DNA of 64,000 nucleotides from Microbulbifer sp. A4B17 (GCF_003076275.1 NZ_CP029064.1:4630001-4694000), one strand, 5' to 3'; positions 1-9,169 are shown, counted from the stretch's first letter. Translations and numbers: made by a program. The notes: generated by a model not told the origin, from the letters alone.

Positions 1-935
1 GTTGAAGCGGGATAAGAGTTAAATTTTCGCGCACCACCAGCAATGCAGTAAACCAGTGCAATCAATAGACCGGCAAAAAAGCCCCCAAAATGCGCAGCAT
101 TGGCAATGCGTATACCAGTCAAATAAGTAATCACTCCAATTGCACACAATATCATCCACACAACCGACAAGGTAATAATACCCGGGGGAATATCTCTCCA
201 CGCCGGTTGCCAGCGCTGCACCACCAAAGCAAACCCTATCAGCGTGTATACAACGCCCGACATTCCAGCGAATATCACTTCGGGCTTCCAGGCATATTGG
301 GACAAATTAGCGACAACTCCACCGAGCAAGACCAAAACGCTGAAAATAATTGGGCCTCCACGGGCCTCCACAGGACGCCCGAATATCCAGATAGCCAGGG
401 CATTAAACAGGGCATGCTGAAATGACAAGTTAATGATCGCAGGGGTCCACAATCGCCAAATCTCCCCTTTTTCCAAATGCCACATTAGTGATGATTGAGA
501 AAAAGGATGGCCGCTATTGTTGTCTGGATATATTAAAAACGGGGCAGAGAGGTTATTCGAATGTAAAAACCAGCCGAAAAAACACAGGGCAATAAGTAAC
601 AGGCTAATCGGCGTTTTATCTAGTGGGAACGACGGTAAAAATGAGGGCCTAACAGGCTTTTTCTCTCCTGGCGATTGCTCCGCTTCAACTTGTTGGCTGT
701 GAGTTTCTGGTTCTGCCGGTGTCAGCTGGACCCTATCCAGATCAACCAGTCCCCGCTCCCAATCCTGCAAAAGAGGTTTAAGCAACTCGGCTATGCCGGA
801 ATCTGTCGTCAGCAGTGCTTGTTGATTTCCCTCCTCTGTAATTCTCAACGGCAGTTGGTAACGTTGTATGAAACGAAAAAGTGCGCTGAGATCCTTTGAT
901 ATAGGAAAAGAGTAAACAGTAATCCAGTGGCTCAA
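1..935 (-). CDS. glpG: Rhomboid family intramembrane serine protease, GlpG-like (partial, C-terminus beyond window edge)
   Basis: Translating the reverse strand gives about 311 codons open to the window edge. A soluble N-terminal domain (about residues 1-95) is followed by membrane segments. Rhomboid marks are visible: a WRLWTPAIIN stretch near 160, an SFQHALFNAL helix near 171-180 (compare GlpG FSLMHILFN), the nucleophile motif AGMSGVVY with Ser226, and NAAHFGGFFAGL with the catalytic His282. The family cleaves transmembrane substrates inside the inner membrane. No ATG occurs before residue 151, so a TTG at 933-935, preceded by an AAAGG and directly after an in-frame stop, is the likely start. 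It lies 137 bases downstream of ubiI on the same strand. The assignment to GlpG rather than another rhomboid rests on the N-terminal domain and is moderately sure. Confidence 0.85.
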   Translation of the reverse strand, partial: MSHWITVYSFPISKDLSALFRFIQRYQLPLRITEEGNQQALLTTDSGIAELLKPLLQDWERGLVDLDRVQLTPAEPETHSQQVEAEQSPGEKKPVRPSFLPSFPLDKTPISLLLIALCFFGWFLHSNNLSAPFLIYPDNNSGHPFSQSSLMWHLEKGEIWRLWTPAIINLSFQHALFNALAIWIFGRPVEARGGPIIFSVLVLLGGVVANLSQYAWKPEVIFAGMSGVVYTLIGFALVVQRWQPAWRDIPPGIITLSVVWMILCAIGVITYLTGIRIANAAHFGGFFAGLLIALVYCIAGGARKFNSYPAS

Positions 936-1072
936 TTGAAATTAACCTTTTAAATCCGCGGCAAAGCTTTATATCCCTTTTGCCCCTGGGAAAATACCAC
1001 TAAATAAACAGGTGTGCGTCAGCGATTACTCCAGCCTGCTTGCTCCCAGTCCAGTCGGCAGAGAAAGCAGTT

Positions 1073-2311
1073 TTAAACTGCCATAGCCCGCATAATAATC
1101 CGCTTCTTCAGCATAGGGCTGGCATCTACCATGCTCAATCCGGTGTTGCGCAGCCAGCGCCAGTGCACATCGCCGGCACCGAACAGGGACTTGAAGGCGC
1201 TCATTGCTTTCATAGTGGCGGCGTTGTCGCCACGGCGACGACGTTCGTAGCGGGCCAAAACCGAGGGGTGAGAGGGCTCTAAACCTCGTGCCATAGCCCG
1301 ATCAATTTCATCCGCCAGCACTCGCACATCCTGCAATCCCAGATTTACGCCCTGCCCCGCCAGGGGGTGGATACTGTGGGCGGCATCTCCCACCAATACA
1401 GCGCCGGGACCGCGGTAGCGCTCCGCATGGCGAGCGCGCAGGGGGAAAGAAAAACGCTCACTCACGGATTCCACTTTTCCCAGGCGGCTCTCAAAGGCTT
1501 TCTCCAGATTCAAGGCAAAGGCCTGGTCATCCAGCATCAGCAGTTCCCGCGCCAGTTCCTCATCCGCAGACCAGACCACAGCGCAGTGATTGTCATCTCC
1601 CAGTCCGGCGAGAGGTAAAAATGCCAGCGGACCCGTTTGTAAAAAGCGCTGCCAGGCCGTGTGGCGATGAGACTTCTCACTGCGGGCGACGCACACCAGC
1701 GCGGTTTGGTGGTAATCGGTATCCTGGGAGCGGATATGTAATAAGTCCCGCACTTTGGAACGGGCGCCGTCGGCACCGATTAACAAGCGGGTGCGCACTA
1801 TCTCAGGTTGCTCGCGCAAGCCATCCTCTTCACTTAAGCGATCTTCACCGCGAGGCTGCAAATGCCAGAGACCACAGTCGCGCCACCAGCTCTCCAGGCA
1901 AAAACCATTCACCAGCTCTACGTTGGGCAGTGTTTCCAGGCGTGCTCTTAAGGCGGCGACAATGACATTATTTTCAACAATATGACCTAGGTTGGGCAGC
2001 TGCACATCCCGGCTGTTAAAGCTTACAGACCCGGTTCCATCCGCATCCCAAACACGCATTTCCACATAGGGACAGGCGCGGCGGCTGGCAATATCATCCC
2101 AGACACCCACTTCCTCGAGCAGTTCGCGGGAGGCCTGGGTCAGAGCCACTACCCTCGGTTCATATTGCTGCGATATTTGCGGGGCGGTCTCGTGGGATGC
2201 CTCCAGCAGGGCCAGACGCATGCCCGGGTGTCGAACTGCCAGCAATGCAGCCTGGGCCATGCCCACCATGCCCGCACCCACAATGGCAAAATCCAAACGA
2301 TGTCTGTTCAT
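1073..2311 (-). CDS. ubiI: FAD-dependent ubiquinone hydroxylase, UbiI/VisC-type
   Basis: A 412-residue member of the UbiH/UbiF/COQ6 flavoprotein monooxygenases. The N-terminal FAD site FAIVGAGMVGMAQAA follows directly after the start, the central GADGARSKVRDLL (DG motif) is present, and the C-terminal FAD motif reads VGDAAHSIHPLAGQGVNLG. UbiI hydroxylates C5 of the ring in ubiquinone synthesis, in the cytoplasm at the membrane. The frame is open further upstream, but the added residues have no homologous look and overlap ubiH; the ATG at 2311 with GGAATTGG upstream is preferred. It is the last gene of ygfB-pepP-ubiH-ubiI, 49 bases after ubiH. UbiI versus UbiF is decided by position, not by sequence. 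Confidence 0.88.
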   Translation of the reverse strand: MNRHRLDFAIVGAGMVGMAQAALLAVRHPGMRLALLEASHETAPQISQQYEPRVVALTQASRELLEEVGVWDDIASRRACPYVEMRVWDADGTGSVSFNSRDVQLPNLGHIVENNVIVAALRARLETLPNVELVNGFCLESWWRDCGLWHLQPRGEDRLSEEDGLREQPEIVRTRLLIGADGARSKVRDLLHIRSQDTDYHQTALVCVARSEKSHRHTAWQRFLQTGPLAFLPLAGLGDDNHCAVVWSADEELARELLMLDDQAFALNLEKAFESRLGKVESVSERFSFPLRARHAERYRGPGAVLVGDAAHSIHPLAGQGVNLGLQDVRVLADEIDRAMARGLEPSHPSVLARYERRRRGDNAATMKAMSAFKSLFGAGDVHWRWLRNTGLSMVDASPMLKKRIIMRAMAV

Positions 2312-2360
2312 AAAAGCCAATTCCGCTGAAGTGGCATCAGCCGTTGCCGACCGTGCACCT

Positions 2361-3599
2361 TTAAAGCCCAAATCCCGCCGCCTGACCGACAAATTCCCGG
2401 CGCAGCGGCGGGACCATTGTAAGGCCGAGCATTCCCAACTGACGAATTCCCTGTTGCAGCCAACCGGAAGAGGAAAACAGCATGGGGATACGATCACTGA
2501 ATCCAATCGTCAATTGCTGGTCCAGGCGGCGCATTTCACCGTATTCCCGTAAAAAATCGAGCCGCCCCGGCAACGCGTCTGGCGACACTGTCGACAGCGC
2601 CTGTGCCAACCCGTAACAATCCCGCAGTGTCAGGTTAAACCCCTGCCCTGCAACTGGGTGCAAAAAGTGGGCACAGTTGCCCATTAACACCACATTGCGG
2701 CGCCACTGCTCCTGGGCGATTGATAAACTCAGTGGATACCCCTGAACGGCTCCAACCTTAATAAAACGTCCAGCGCGCCAGCCAAATATCTGCTGGAGTT
2801 TTTCCAAGCGCTCCGGCTCAGACATTGCACTGACACGCTCAGCCTCTGCCTCTTCACAAGCCCAAACCAGCGCTGCGCGGTGATGCCCCTCTCTATCCGG
2901 CAGCGGCAAAAGTGCCATAGGCCCCAATCGGGTGAAGCGTTCGTAAGCAACGCCGTTGTGAGGCTTCTGCAGACCGACAGTGGTAACCAGGGCCCTCTGC
3001 TGGTATTTAACCGAGCTGATTTCTATCCCCAGCTGGCGACACAGAGGCGAATTCACCCCATCGGCAGCGACCACTAATCCACAGGACAGCGATTGGTCAA
3101 GGGAATTCTCACCGGCTCGCCACAACAGGTTTGCACCTGCAGAAGTCATGTTAATGTCAGTAACCTGCGCTGGCGCCAATAATTGGGTAGAAGTTCTAGC
3201 TAAGGCGCTGTGGAGAATTGGACCGAGGGCTGCATTTTCAATTACTGCGCCCAAAATTCCCTCAAAATTGACCCCCTGTCCCTCACGGCTAGAGAGGGAG
3301 GCGCCAAATGCGTGCCCGCGATCACTCACATGAATACGCTCGATTGAGGCACTGTAGGCCTGCAAGGCGGGCCAGAGACCCAGCTCCTGAAACAACTGCA
3401 AACTGCCTGCGGCAATTGCCGTGGCCCGCGTATCAAAGCTCGGTAATTGAATACTCGCTGCCGCATCCGGCAGCGCTCTCTGCTCCAGAAGTGCCACTCT
3501 GAGCTGAGGACAAAAATGCGACAACATCAGTGCCAGGCTGGCCCCCGCCATACCACCACCGACAATGGCCACATCCACTTTACGCGCCGACTCACCCAT
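2361..3599 (-). CDS. ubiH: 2-octaprenyl-6-methoxyphenol hydroxylase UbiH
   Basis: A 412-residue flavoprotein monooxygenase of the COQ6 family. It has VDVAIVGGGMAGASLAL at the N-terminus, the UbiH-typical HVSDRGHAFG stretch near residue 102, VAADGVNSPLC in the middle, and the C-terminal FAD motif GNCAHFLHPVAGQGFNL, where Asn replaces the usual Asp, as also in E. coli UbiH. It acts in ring hydroxylation of ubiquinone. An ATG 33 bases further upstream is in frame, but the ATG at 3599 has the strong ribosome binding site AGGGGGA and is chosen. It sits between pepP (64-base gap) and ubiI, the usual gammaproteobacterial order. Confidence 0.92.
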   Translation of the reverse strand: MGESARKVDVAIVGGGMAGASLALMLSHFCPQLRVALLEQRALPDAAASIQLPSFDTRATAIAAGSLQLFQELGLWPALQAYSASIERIHVSDRGHAFGASLSSREGQGVNFEGILGAVIENAALGPILHSALARTSTQLLAPAQVTDINMTSAGANLLWRAGENSLDQSLSCGLVVAADGVNSPLCRQLGIEISSVKYQQRALVTTVGLQKPHNGVAYERFTRLGPMALLPLPDREGHHRAALVWACEEAEAERVSAMSEPERLEKLQQIFGWRAGRFIKVGAVQGYPLSLSIAQEQWRRNVVLMGNCAHFLHPVAGQGFNLTLRDCYGLAQALSTVSPDALPGRLDFLREYGEMRRLDQQLTIGFSDRIPMLFSSSGWLQQGIRQLGMLGLTMVPPLRREFVGQAAGFGL

Positions 3600-3663
3600 C
3601 CCAATTCCCCCTATGATTATTCGGCATTGCAATATTAATCACCGAATAATCCAACAATCACTT

Positions 3664-5016
3664 CTAACGAGTCAGTAAATCCCGACCGTGAAGCATGGTG
3701 TATTCAATATCTTCAATGGCCTTCGGAGCCGCTGCTGAAAGGACCTGTGGCCCTTTACTGGTGAGAGCGACATCATCCTCGATACGAATCCCGATCCCGC
3801 GAAACTGTGCGGGAATATTCTCGTCGTTTTCCGGAATATAAATACCGGGCTCAATTGTCATCACCATGCCGGCTTCCAACTGGCGCCAGGATCCATGGAC
3901 GCGATAATCACCCACATCGTGCACATCCATGCCCAGCCAGTGGCCAACCCGGTGCATATAGAACCGTCGGTAAGCGCCGGATTCGATCAACCCTTGGGTA
4001 TCGCCTCGCAGCAGGCCCAGGTCGACCAGCCCTTGGGTGATTGTCTCAACACTGGCAAGGTGAGGATGGTCCCAGTGATTTCCCACTGAAACCTGTTCGA
4101 TCGCTGCTTGCTGGGCGGCCAGGACTATTTCATAAACTGCGCGCTGCGGCCCGCTAAATGAGCCATTAACCGGATAGGTGCGGGTAATATCCGCCGCATA
4201 GCCACGGTACTCACACCCCGCATCCACCAGCACCAGGTCCCCATCGTGCAACTGCGCACTGTTACTGCAATAGTGCATTACCAACGCATTGCTACCACCC
4301 CCAACAATCGTGGGATAGGCGGATTCACGGGCTCCAGAATCGACAAAGGTATGCAGGAGGGCGGCTTCCAACTGGTATTCGTAGAGGCCCGGTTGGCATC
4401 GGGTCATGGCCCGGCAGTGTGCCTCGGCGCTGATTTTAGCTGCCTGTTCCATTAGGCGTATTTCCTGGGCCGACTTAATCAGCCGCAATTCCCGCAACTG
4501 ATAATCGATGTCGACCATTTCCGGCGCGCCCCCGGTATTCGGCGCCGCAGTAATCCGCTCTAAATAATTGCGGATACGCCGGTCCAAATGAGCGTAGCGC
4601 CCCATGGGGAAATAAACCCGCTCACGCCCCTCCAACAATCCCGGCAAAATATCATCGAGATCACCGATGGGAAACGCATCGCTCAATCCACACTGCTGCA
4701 CTGCGCGCTCCGGCCCCAGGCGCGGACCGTCCCACTTTTCTTTTTCCGCATCGCGCTCCCGACAGAACAACAAGGTTTCTCCCTGTGTTCGTCCCGGCAC
4801 CAAAACCAGCAGTGCCTCAGGCTCATCAAAGCCGCAGAGATATAAAAAATCACTGTCCTGGCGAAACGAGAAAAAAGTATCTCTGGAGCGCAGTTGCTCC
4901 CCAGCAGATGACACTATCGCCAAACTGCCAGCGGGCAATTCTGCCATCAGGCGGTTGCGACGGCGGGCGTACTCAGACCGGCTGATTCCCGCTGTGGTTT
5001 TCGGAGTCTTAGGCAT
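3664..5016 (-). CDS. pepP: Xaa-Pro aminopeptidase PepP
   Basis: A 450-residue M24B metallopeptidase that removes the N-terminal residue ahead of proline. The aminopeptidase-P N-terminal domain covers about residues 10-145 (SRDTFFSFRQDSDFLYLCGF). The pita-bread catalytic domain shows all metal ligands: the Asp pair in LVDAGCEYRGYAADITRTYP, the His in HRVGHWLGMDVHD, and the two Glu in MTIEPGIYIP and IGIRIEDDVAL. Length matches the E. coli enzyme (441). Its ATG shares one base with the TGA of ygfB (TGATG), so the two are translationally coupled. Confidence 0.95.
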   Translation of the reverse strand: MPKTPKTTAGISRSEYARRRNRLMAELPAGSLAIVSSAGEQLRSRDTFFSFRQDSDFLYLCGFDEPEALLVLVPGRTQGETLLFCRERDAEKEKWDGPRLGPERAVQQCGLSDAFPIGDLDDILPGLLEGRERVYFPMGRYAHLDRRIRNYLERITAAPNTGGAPEMVDIDYQLRELRLIKSAQEIRLMEQAAKISAEAHCRAMTRCQPGLYEYQLEAALLHTFVDSGARESAYPTIVGGGSNALVMHYCSNSAQLHDGDLVLVDAGCEYRGYAADITRTYPVNGSFSGPQRAVYEIVLAAQQAAIEQVSVGNHWDHPHLASVETITQGLVDLGLLRGDTQGLIESGAYRRFYMHRVGHWLGMDVHDVGDYRVHGSWRQLEAGMVMTIEPGIYIPENDENIPAQFRGIGIRIEDDVALTSKGPQVLSAAAPKAIEDIEYTMLHGRDLLTR

Positions 5017-5570
5017 CAGTGAATGGTGGGCTCGCTATCGGATTCCTTCCCTTTTACTTCAGTAAATATATTGAGTACGGCAACGCGAACGTATTCCTGT
5101 AGCTCGACTAGTTGCAGTTCAGTCTCCTCACCCTCTTCAACGTGTTCAGCGTCCAATTGGGCGATGGCACTGATATCTTTTAATGCTTCGTCACTGGTAG
5201 GCATCAATTTTTCCCGTGCCCCACCAACACCAAAACCATGCAGGAATCCATCGCACCAATGGCTCAGCGCTAAAGCGCGAGAGACGACATCTTCATCATC
5301 ACACAGCACCAGTTCAAAATTGAAGTTGGAACCGTCCAGCTGCTTGTGACTCTCATCAGCCAGTTGGAAAAAATCCCGATTAAGATCTGCCGGCACCGCC
5401 TCCACATCGAGCAACCCAGCCAGCTCATTCTGCCAGCGTTGTTTGTCCGGCCGCTCACCCGCCGCAAGAATGCCACAGATAAAGCCGTGCAATTCGCTGG
5501 GATCAGCCTGTCCTCCAGCTGAGAGAATGGCATTGGCGAGGAGTTCAAATTGGCTAGCTTCAGAAGTCAT
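5016..5570 (-). CDS. ygfB: UPF0149 family protein YgfB
   Basis: A 184-residue acidic cytoplasmic protein of the UPF0149/YecA-like family, function poorly defined (in Pseudomonas it has been linked to gene regulation and antibiotic tolerance). Family marks are PSELHGFICGILAAG near residues 23-37 and LSHWCDGFLHGFGVGG near 101-116. It opens the leftward ygfB-pepP-ubiH-ubiI operon and overlaps pepP by one base. The ATG at 5570 has only a weak ribosome binding site. About 200 bases separate it from the divergent TIGR02449/zapA genes, so both promoters must lie there. Confidence 0.9.
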   Translation of the reverse strand: MTSEASQFELLANAILSAGGQADPSELHGFICGILAAGERPDKQRWQNELAGLLDVEAVPADLNRDFFQLADESHKQLDGSNFNFELVLCDDEDVVSRALALSHWCDGFLHGFGVGGAREKLMPTSDEALKDISAIAQLDAEHVEEGEETELQLVELQEYVRVAVLNIFTEVKGKESDSEPTIH

Positions 5571-5778
5571 AGTTACCGTACAGCTTTTTGTGAATTAGGC
5601 TTTTCAATCCGGCTTCCAAACAGGTACCAAACCGGGAAAATGAGGCATTAAGAGACAATTTTGTGATTGTCCGCGCAGGCGCAGCGATTGACCCACCAAT
5701 ACGCCGGCAATATAGTAGCGGAATCCCTCGCAGTCTGTCGTGTTGCGAACTCAGACGTCGACCTCAAATGCAGGAAAT

Positions 5779-5982
5779 ATGGATAAGCTGCAAGCGCTAG
5801 AAAGCACCGTGGATTCACTCATTGCCCGCTGTCAACAATTGGCAGATGACAATCGTGAATTGCGCCGGCAGGAAGCCGACTGGCTGCGTGAACGCCAGCG
5901 CCTGATAAAAAATAACGAGGCCGCCCGCTCGCGGGTAGAAGCTATGATTAACCGTCTTAAAGGGCTAACGCAAGATACCTGA
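5779..5982 (+). CDS. TIGR02449 family small coiled-coil protein
   Basis: A 67-residue, highly charged helical protein: a heptad-like stretch from LQALESTVDSLIARC through RERQRLIKNNEAARSRVEAM, ending in RLKGLTQDT. This matches the TIGR02449 family, small proteins encoded next to zapA in Pseudomonas and relatives; a role in division together with ZapA is often assumed but not shown. The ATG at 5779 has AGGAA six bases upstream; an in-frame ATG at 5740 adds 13 residues without a ribosome binding site and is rejected. The stop overlaps the zapA start (TGATG). Confidence 0.8.
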   Translation: MDKLQALESTVDSLIARCQQLADDNRELRRQEADWLRERQRLIKNNEAARSRVEAMINRLKGLTQDT

Positions 5983-6311
5983 TGTCTGAAACCGCATCAC
6001 CCTCCGAAACTGTAACTGTCTCTATTCTCGATAAAGAGTACCGTGTCGCCTGCGCGGAAAGCGAGCGCGCCGGTCTACAGGCTTCGGCACACCTGCTACA
6101 CGAACGCATGTCCCGCATCCGCGCAACGGGAACTGTTATCGGTTTAGAGCGTATCGCCGTAATGGCAGCGCTTAATATTGCCCACGAGCTTATCCAGGCG
6201 AAAGCTGAACTCAGTTCCATCCCTCTGCAAGAAGAGATGTTGGAGCGACTCACCGACAAGGTGCAAAGTGCCCTCGGTGAAATAGAATCGGAAGAAAAAC
6301 CTCAAGATTGA
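5982..6311 (+). CDS. zapA: Cell division protein ZapA
   Basis: A 109-residue ZapA protein, which cross-links FtsZ filaments at the Z-ring. The N-terminal beta-rich domain shows VTVSILDKEYRVACAESERA (residues 11-30), then the conserved LLHERMSRIR and the helix IGLERIAVMAALNIAHEL, and a C-terminal coiled coil (about 72-104). The start overlaps the upstream TIGR02449 gene by one base. 6S RNA follows, the standard gammaproteobacterial order zapA-ssrS-ygfA. Confidence 0.93.
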   Translation: MSETASPSETVTVSILDKEYRVACAESERAGLQASAHLLHERMSRIRATGTVIGLERIAVMAALNIAHELIQAKAELSSIPLQEEMLERLTDKVQSALGEIESEEKPQD

Positions 6312-6385
6312 GGTGACAAGAAGCCACTTTCTGCTACCAGTCACCTCAGTTAAATTTCTGGTTAACAGGCCCCCGTTCTACAAGT

Positions 6386-6391
6386 TATAAT
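6386..6391 (+). promoter_or_regulatory. -10 box of the ssrS promoter
   Basis: A perfect TATAAT lies 8-14 bases before the inferred 5' end of 6S RNA. No convincing -35 hexamer is visible at the expected spacing, so the exact start is inferred. Confidence 0.55.
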
Positions 6392-6399
6392 TGATTCAT

Positions 6400-6580
6400 A
6401 CCCTGGGGTGTTGGCCAGCAGACTATGTCCTTGAGCCGATAATCTTACCCCGGTGGTTTCCAGCGGGTGCTGGTGCGCAAGTCCGCCTTGTAGCGGAAAG
6501 CCTTATGTACTCCGGATCCCACCACCTTGAACCTTACGGTTCAAGGCTCCGTCTACAGCCGCACACTCGGGGTACCCTAT
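6400..6580 (+). ncRNA. ssrS: 6S RNA (SsrS)
   Basis: The sequence carries the conserved pieces of gammaproteobacterial 6S RNA in order: GTCCTTGAGCCGATAA, then TTACCCCGGTGGTT, GGTGCTGGTGCGCA, GCGGAAAGCCTTA and CCACCTTGAACC-ACGGTTCAAGG. The ends (ACCCTGGGGT and ACTCGGGGTACC) can pair to close the long helix around the central bubble that imitates an open promoter and binds sigma70-RNA polymerase. It lies between zapA and the formyl-THF cyclo-ligase gene, the standard location. End points are estimated to within about 5-10 bases. Confidence 0.92.
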
Positions 6581-6600
6581 TTCTCCACGCTTTTCCCACA

Positions 6601-7179
6601 ATGACTGAAACAAAAACGCAACTGCGCCGCCGTATGCGCGCGGGGCGACGGGATCTCAGCGCCTATCAACAGCGTTTGCATGGCCGCGCAACCATCACTC
6701 TCCTGAGCCGTATCCCACAAATGAATCGAGCAGTGCACGTCGGTATCTATTGGCCAACAGACGGTGAGCTGGATGTCCGCTACCTGCTGCAACGGTTTCC
6801 ACAAAAACATTTTTATTTACCGCAGCTCCCGGCAGAACCACATCCCCACCTCCGGTTCAGACGCTGGCAGGGTGAACCCCTGGCTTTCCGCAACCGCTAT
6901 CGTATCCCAGAGCCTGTACGCACCACCTACCGTGCTCCAAAGCTCCTGGACCTGGTTTTGGTGCCTCTGGTCGCCTTCGATCCCAGCGGTGCGCGCCTGG
7001 GTATGGGGGCGGGCTTCTACGATCGAACTTTTGAGCACAAACAGTTATTACCGGGCACAGGGCCGCAACTTATTGGCGCAGCGCACCAGCTGCAGTGTGT
7101 GGATAACTTGCCCACAGACAACTGGGATATTCCGCTGGATATGGTGGTCACTGAACAGCGTATTTATCGCTGTCGCTAA
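6601..7179 (+). CDS. fthC: 5-formyltetrahydrofolate cyclo-ligase
   Basis: A 192-residue enzyme (YgfA/FthC, MTHFS family) that converts 5-formyl-THF to 5,10-methenyl-THF with ATP in folate recycling. Visible marks: KTQLRRRMRAGRRDLS at the N-terminus, IYWPTDGELDVRYLL (substrate side), LVPLVAFDPSGARLGMGAG followed by FYDR (nucleotide site), and the C-terminal VDNLPTDNWDIPLDMVVT. The frame is open 210 bases upstream into 6S RNA, but family length and alignment fix the ATG at 6601. Cotranscription with ssrS is likely. A strong terminator follows. Confidence 0.93.
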   Translation: MTETKTQLRRRMRAGRRDLSAYQQRLHGRATITLLSRIPQMNRAVHVGIYWPTDGELDVRYLLQRFPQKHFYLPQLPAEPHPHLRFRRWQGEPLAFRNRYRIPEPVRTTYRAPKLLDLVLVPLVAFDPSGARLGMGAGFYDRTFEHKQLLPGTGPQLIGAAHQLQCVDNLPTDNWDIPLDMVVTEQRIYRCR

Positions 7180-7205
7180 AAAGTGGTTGCTGGAATACAA
7201 AAAAA

Positions 7206-7234
7206 GCCGGACACCTGGGTGTCCGGCTTTTTTT
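7206..7234 (+). terminator. Rho-independent terminator after fthC
   Basis: GCCGGACAC and GTGTCCGGC form a 9-bp GC-rich stem with a CTGG loop, followed by TTTTTTT. It ends the zapA-ssrS-fthC unit. Confidence 0.93.
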
Positions 7235-7272
7235 GTGTTTGCTCGTGGGCAGAGCGCCCCCCCGGCATCAGC

Positions 7273-7410
7273 CTAACGGGTAACCACTCCCTGTTGCAGA
7301 GCAGCCGGCGGTTCAGCTTCGGAAGAAAATACCTCAGATAAACCACTGGTACTCAACAGAACGCCCGCGACAAAGACAACCACAGCGATTGTCAGCGCAT
7401 CGGCTTTCAT
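7273..7410 (-). CDS. Predicted small single-pass membrane protein (45 aa)
   Basis: Reverse strand: ATG at 7410, stop at 7273, 45 codons. The product starts MKADALTIAVVVFVAGVLLS, one hydrophobic segment of about 15-17 residues after a short charged start, then a polar tail with EAEPPAALQQGVVTR. AGGA lies eight bases before the ATG. An in-frame ATG three codons upstream (7419) has poorer spacing. Function unknown; support is the spacing of the ribosome binding site, the membrane-like composition and the otherwise empty space between fthC and ilvA. It could be a chance reading frame. Confidence 0.4.
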   Translation of the reverse strand: MKADALTIAVVVFVAGVLLSTSGLSEVFSSEAEPPAALQQGVVTR

Positions 7411-7654
7411 TGGGACCATCCTGTACGATAATTTTGTTTTTATATGCGTTTCGCCCCGCTTATGACCAAAGCCACAGCAAAAGTTCCACGCGAATAGACA
7501 ATACTCAAGAAGCGGCGTAATAGTAACCGTTTATTGGATATTTTATGAGTTTTTTGTCTCAAAATTAGACAAGCAAGTTCGACAAAACAGGATTTGCAGT
7601 CTATACACCTACGGATAAATGAGACGCCTTTCTCAGGTAACGGTAAGCGAGGGG

Positions 7655-9169
7655 TTAACCACCCAAAAATAATCGGTAAGCCGGGTTTTGCGTTTCATCC
7701 CAAAAACGGAATTGAAGCTGGTGTAAAAGTGTCTGCAGCTCCCCCCGCGCAGCGGGTTCCACCTGCAATCCAACCAGGACACGTCCATAAGCCGCTCCGT
7801 GATTGCGATAGTGAAACAGCGTTATATTCCAGCGGCCAGCGAGATGCTCAAGGAACTTGCGCAAAGCGCCCGGGCGCTCAGGAAATTCAAAGCGGTAAAT
7901 AACTTCATCAGATAAACCGGATACCCTGCCTCCCACCAAATGGCGAATATGCAATTTTGCCATTTCATTGTCGGTCAGATCTGTGACCTGATAATCTTTG
8001 GACTCGAGCTGACTGACCAATTGATGCCTGTCTTGCTCAGATACCACTTGCAGCCCCACGAAGATATGCGCTTCGCTATCACTGGCAAAACGATAGTTAA
8101 ACTCAGTGATTGAACGATCACCTAAATCCCGGCAAAACTGTAAGTAACTTCCCGGCTGCTCAGCAATTTTTACCGCGAGGACCGCCTCGCGCTTTTCACC
8201 GATCTCAGTGCGCTCGCTAATGTAGCGCAGGCGATCAAAATTAATATTGGCTCCACTACACACTGTGGCGAAGGTGCCATTGCGATTGTCGTTTTGCTCC
8301 AGATATTTCTTCAGCCCCGCTAAACCAACGGCCCCGGCCGGCTCAGCGATAGAGCGTGTATCCTCGAATATATCCTTAATGGCTGCACAGATTTCGTCGG
8401 TACTGACAGTGATAACCCCATCCACGGTTTCACGCAGAACCCGGAAGGTCTCCTCACCAATTTGTGCAACGGCAACACCATCGGCAAACAACCCCACCTC
8501 CGGTAGCCGAGCGCGCTCGCCGGCTTTCAGCGCGGCCTCCAGACAGGCAGCATCCTGCGGCTCTACACCGTACACTTTGGTTTCCGGGCGTACATATTTG
8601 ATATAGGCGGCCATGCCCGCAGCTAAACCACCCCCTCCGACCGGAATAAACACCGCATCCAGGTTGCCCGAGTGCTGGCGCAGCATCTCCATAGCCACGG
8701 TGCCCTGGCCGGCGATCACATCGGGGTCATCGTAGGGGTGGATAAATACCAGCCCCCGCTCCTTAACCAGCTCGCGGGCCCGCGCCGCGGCTTCATCAAA
8801 GGTATCACCGTACAGCACCACCTCAGCACCGCGCATACGCACAGCGCTCACCTTAATTTGCGGGGTGGTTTTGGGCATAACAATAGTAGCGCGTACTCCC
8901 ATCTGGGCCGCACTCAGGGCAAGTCCCTGGGCATGGTTGCCCGCCGATGCCGCTATCACACCCCGGGCCCGCTCCTCGGCAGGCAACTGCAGGAGTTTGT
9001 TATATGCCCCGCGTACCTTGAAGGAAAACACGGGTTGCAGGTCTTCACGCTTCAACAGGATTCGGTTGCTAAAGCGATGGGAGAGTTGGCGCATTTGCTC
9101 CAACGGCGTCTCGGTAGCGACATCGTAAATGCGTGCGTCTAAAATGCGCTTGATATAGGACTTGGGCAT
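7655..9169 (-). CDS. ilvA: Threonine ammonia-lyase, biosynthetic
   Basis: A 504-residue PLP enzyme that deaminates threonine to 2-oxobutanoate, the first step to isoleucine. The PLP-binding Lys51 is in FSFKVRGAYNK, SAGNHAQG follows near residue 94, and the glycine loop binding the PLP phosphate is PVGGGGLAAGM. Two ACT-like regulatory domains fill about residues 325-500 (FPERPGALRKFLEHL in the second), the arrangement of isoleucine-inhibited biosynthetic enzymes. It is divergent from rpiA with 211 bases between; no leader peptide was recognised there. Confidence 0.95.
   Translation of the reverse strand: MPKSYIKRILDARIYDVATETPLEQMRQLSHRFSNRILLKREDLQPVFSFKVRGAYNKLLQLPAEERARGVIAASAGNHAQGLALSAAQMGVRATIVMPKTTPQIKVSAVRMRGAEVVLYGDTFDEAAARARELVKERGLVFIHPYDDPDVIAGQGTVAMEMLRQHSGNLDAVFIPVGGGGLAAGMAAYIKYVRPETKVYGVEPQDAACLEAALKAGERARLPEVGLFADGVAVAQIGEETFRVLRETVDGVITVSTDEICAAIKDIFEDTRSIAEPAGAVGLAGLKKYLEQNDNRNGTFATVCSGANINFDRLRYISERTEIGEKREAVLAVKIAEQPGSYLQFCRDLGDRSITEFNYRFASDSEAHIFVGLQVVSEQDRHQLVSQLESKDYQVTDLTDNEMAKLHIRHLVGGRVSGLSDEVIYRFEFPERPGALRKFLEHLAGRWNITLFHYRNHGAAYGRVLVGLQVEPAARGELQTLLHQLQFRFWDETQNPAYRLFLGG

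Noticed and set aside
6391..6600. In-frame extension upstream of fthC
   Set aside because: It lies inside 6S RNA and has no family similarity; the enzyme begins at 6601.
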